From the NCBI RefSeq assembly GCF_003259225.1, contig NZ_QHJF01000027.1:40261-104260 (forward strand): a DNA stretch of 64,000 nt, written 5' to 3'. Both the position numbers and the translations under genes were made by a program. Shown piece after piece: positions 62,850 to 64,000 of the stretch. Position 1 is the first letter of the stretch. Each line of letters opens with the position of its first letter. The notes below the pieces were generated by a model. It made no database searches. It was not told the origin of the DNA and worked only from the letters and a program-made list of their open reading frames with translations. The stretch comes from Marinomonas arctica. Its GTDB lineage: Bacteria > Pseudomonadota > Gammaproteobacteria > Pseudomonadales > Marinomonadaceae.

Positions 62850-63755
62850 TTAGAAATAGCCTTGTTTCTTCTTCTCTTCCATGGATCCAGATGAATCATG
62901 GTCAATCATTCGCCCTTGACGCTCTGAACTTTTTGTCAGCAACATTTCCTGAATAATCTCAGGCAAAGAAGCCGCTTCAGACTCAACAGCACCGGTTAAT
63001 GGGTAGCAGCCCAATGTACGGAAGCGAACCGACTTCATTTCGGGCACCTCACCGTTTAACGGCATACGTTCATCATCTACCATGATTAAAGTACCGTCAC
63101 GTTCTACTACCGGACGCTTCGCAGAGAAATAAAGTGGCACAATGGGAATGCTTTCCAAGTAGATATATTGCCAAATATCAAGTTCCGTCCAGTTGGATAA
63201 TGGGAAAACTCGAATGCTCTCGCCTTTGTTTACTTTACCGTTGTAGATATTCCATAACTCAGGACGCTGGTTTTTCGGATCCCAACGATGCTGTTTGTCA
63301 CGAAAAGAGTACACACGCTCTTTAGCGCGCGATTTTTCTTCGTCCCGACGAGCACCACCAAAAGCCGCATCAAACCCATATTTGTTTAACGCTTGCTTTA
63401 ATGCTTGAGTCTTCATGACATCCGTATGTTTAGAGCTACCATGCGTAAATGGCCCGATACCTTGCTCTATACCCTCTTGGTTCTGATGCACAATAAGCTC
63501 TAAACCAAGCTTGGCCACCATTTCATCACGGAAGGTGATCATTTCTTTAAACTTCCATCCGGTATCCACATGCATCAATGGAAACGGTGGTTTACCAGGA
63601 TAAAACGCTTTCATGGCAAGATGCAGCATCACGGCCGAGTCTTTACCAATTGAATACAGCATCACTGGATTATCAAATTCTGCCGCTACTTCACGGATAA
63701 TATGAATACTTTCCGCTTCTAGCTGTTTTAAGTGAGTCAGTCTTGCCTCTGTCAT
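62850..63755 (-). CDS. cysD: Sulfate adenylyltransferase subunit 2 (CysD)
   Basis: Catalytic PP-loop subunit, 301 residues. PP-loop motif [15 protein letters not shown] near 38 (SxGKDS), and the family features [16 protein letters not shown] and [14 protein letters not shown]. Makes adenosine phosphosulfate with CysN. First gene of the pair; no obvious regulatory site was identified in the 180 bases upstream. Confidence 0.97.
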   Translation of the reverse strand: MTEARLTHLKQLEAESIHIIREVAAEFDNPVMLYSIGKDSAVMLHLAMKAFYPGKPPFPLMHVDTGWKFKEMITFRDEMVAKLGLELIVHQNQEGIEQGIGPFTHGSSKHTDVMKTQALKQALNKYGFDAAFGGARRDEEKSRAKERVYSFRDKQHRWDPKNQRPELWNIYNGKVNKGESIRVFPLSNWTELDIWQYIYLESIPIVPLYFSAKRPVVERDGTLIMVDDERMPLNGEVPEMKSVRFRTLGCYPLTGAVESEAASLPEIIQEMLLTKSSERQGRMIDHDSSGSMEEKKKQGYF

Positions 63756-63936
63756 AATTTCCCATCTCTGTTGTCAGGCTTCAGCATTTTTTGAACTATA
63801 ACATGCCTTTAGGTTATAAAAAGCATCTCATATAGACTTTAGTGGCATATGCATATTAAAAAAGCTTTATAAGGAGAACCTCTAAGGGAACAACTATTAA
63901 TCCTCAAAATAACAACAAATACAGCATTTCAAACAT

Positions 63937-64000
63937 ATCGAGTAGGGTGAGGCGTTGCCGCCTCATCCCTCTCACAGAACCGTACGTACGGGCCTCGTAT
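63937..64000 (-). ncRNA. 3' end of a group II intron (domains V/VI), partial
   Basis: Read leftward from the edge: CCCGTACGTACGGTTC matches the 3' strand of a domain V hairpin, then TGTGAGAG, then a domain VI-like hairpin with arms AGGG-TGAGGCG and CGCCTCA-CCCT and a GCAA loop, then TACTCGAT as the likely intron end. The intron-encoded reverse transcriptase would lie right of the window. Confidence 0.65.

Overview
The window comes from a gammaproteobacterial chromosome of about 40-45% GC. Gene content and order (aspS, ruvCAB, tolQRAB-pal-cpoB and tRNA-Lys genes, then nadA; cysDN; the CheV, EAL/HDOD and TolA/TolB sequence styles) fit a marine Oceanospirillales bacterium, most likely Marinomonas or a relative. 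That identity is an inference from protein style, not from a marker gene. Most of the window is ordinary core genome. One 20 kb genomic island is clearly delimited.

Layout, left core (1-26.1 kb): an SMC-like condensin operon (MksF-MksE-MksB, related to Wadjet JetABC; its last gene runs off the left edge) behind a CbiX-like gene. Then come a TIGR01777 epimerase, a hemH - HAD hydrolase - small exported protein - zinc-ribbon operon, a TSUP permease, cheV, an EAL/HDOD protein with tatD, DNA polymerase II, an ABC exporter (permease and ATPase) divergent from tesA, a 2-hydroxyacid dehydrogenase with truC, GNAT, yciH, a GGDEF protein with a ruined active site, a thioesterase and a PhoD-like phosphatase. 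An 85-bp tandem duplication marks the 3' end of the ABC permease gene.

Genomic island (about 26.26-46.54 kb): it is flanked by perfect 50-bp direct repeats, the right one overlapping the 3' end of tRNA-Ser(GGA). It carries a P4-type integrase at the left end. A long leftward defence operon follows in reading order: HTH regulator, Mrr-like nuclease, HsdR, a scar of a Fic-type gene, HsdM, HsdS, and a PtuA-like ATPase with a PtuB-like HNH protein (Septu-like). Right of it lie a HicA-like protein translationally coupled to a 726-residue ankyrin protein, a 40-residue Gly-rich protein, a zeta-toxin-like kinase with a 56-residue partner, an Xre regulator that seems to start at ATC and faces a lipoprotein across two palindromic operators, AlpA-type and RadC-type genes, a Gp2/YagK-like protein and an unrecognised 332-residue protein. 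The AlpA, RadC and Gp2 genes are typical of P4-like satellites and integrative islands; the rest is mostly anti-phage or toxin cargo.

Right core (46.5-64 kb): tRNA-Ser, a nitroreductase, an unrecognised coiled-coil membrane protein, nadA, two identical tRNA-Lys genes, the full tol-pal cluster transcribed with ruvCAB upstream, aspS, a GreA/B-like protein, a Fur-box-preceded MarR - siderophore-interacting-protein operon, and cysDN. The last ~65 bases look like the 3' end (domains V/VI) of a group II intron whose body lies beyond the right edge.

The best candidates for under-described biology are the HicA-like/ankyrin pair, the PtuAB-like pair fused into a type I restriction operon together with Mrr, the zeta/56-residue pair, and the ATC-started Xre repressor with its CTAAG-N5-CTTAG operators.
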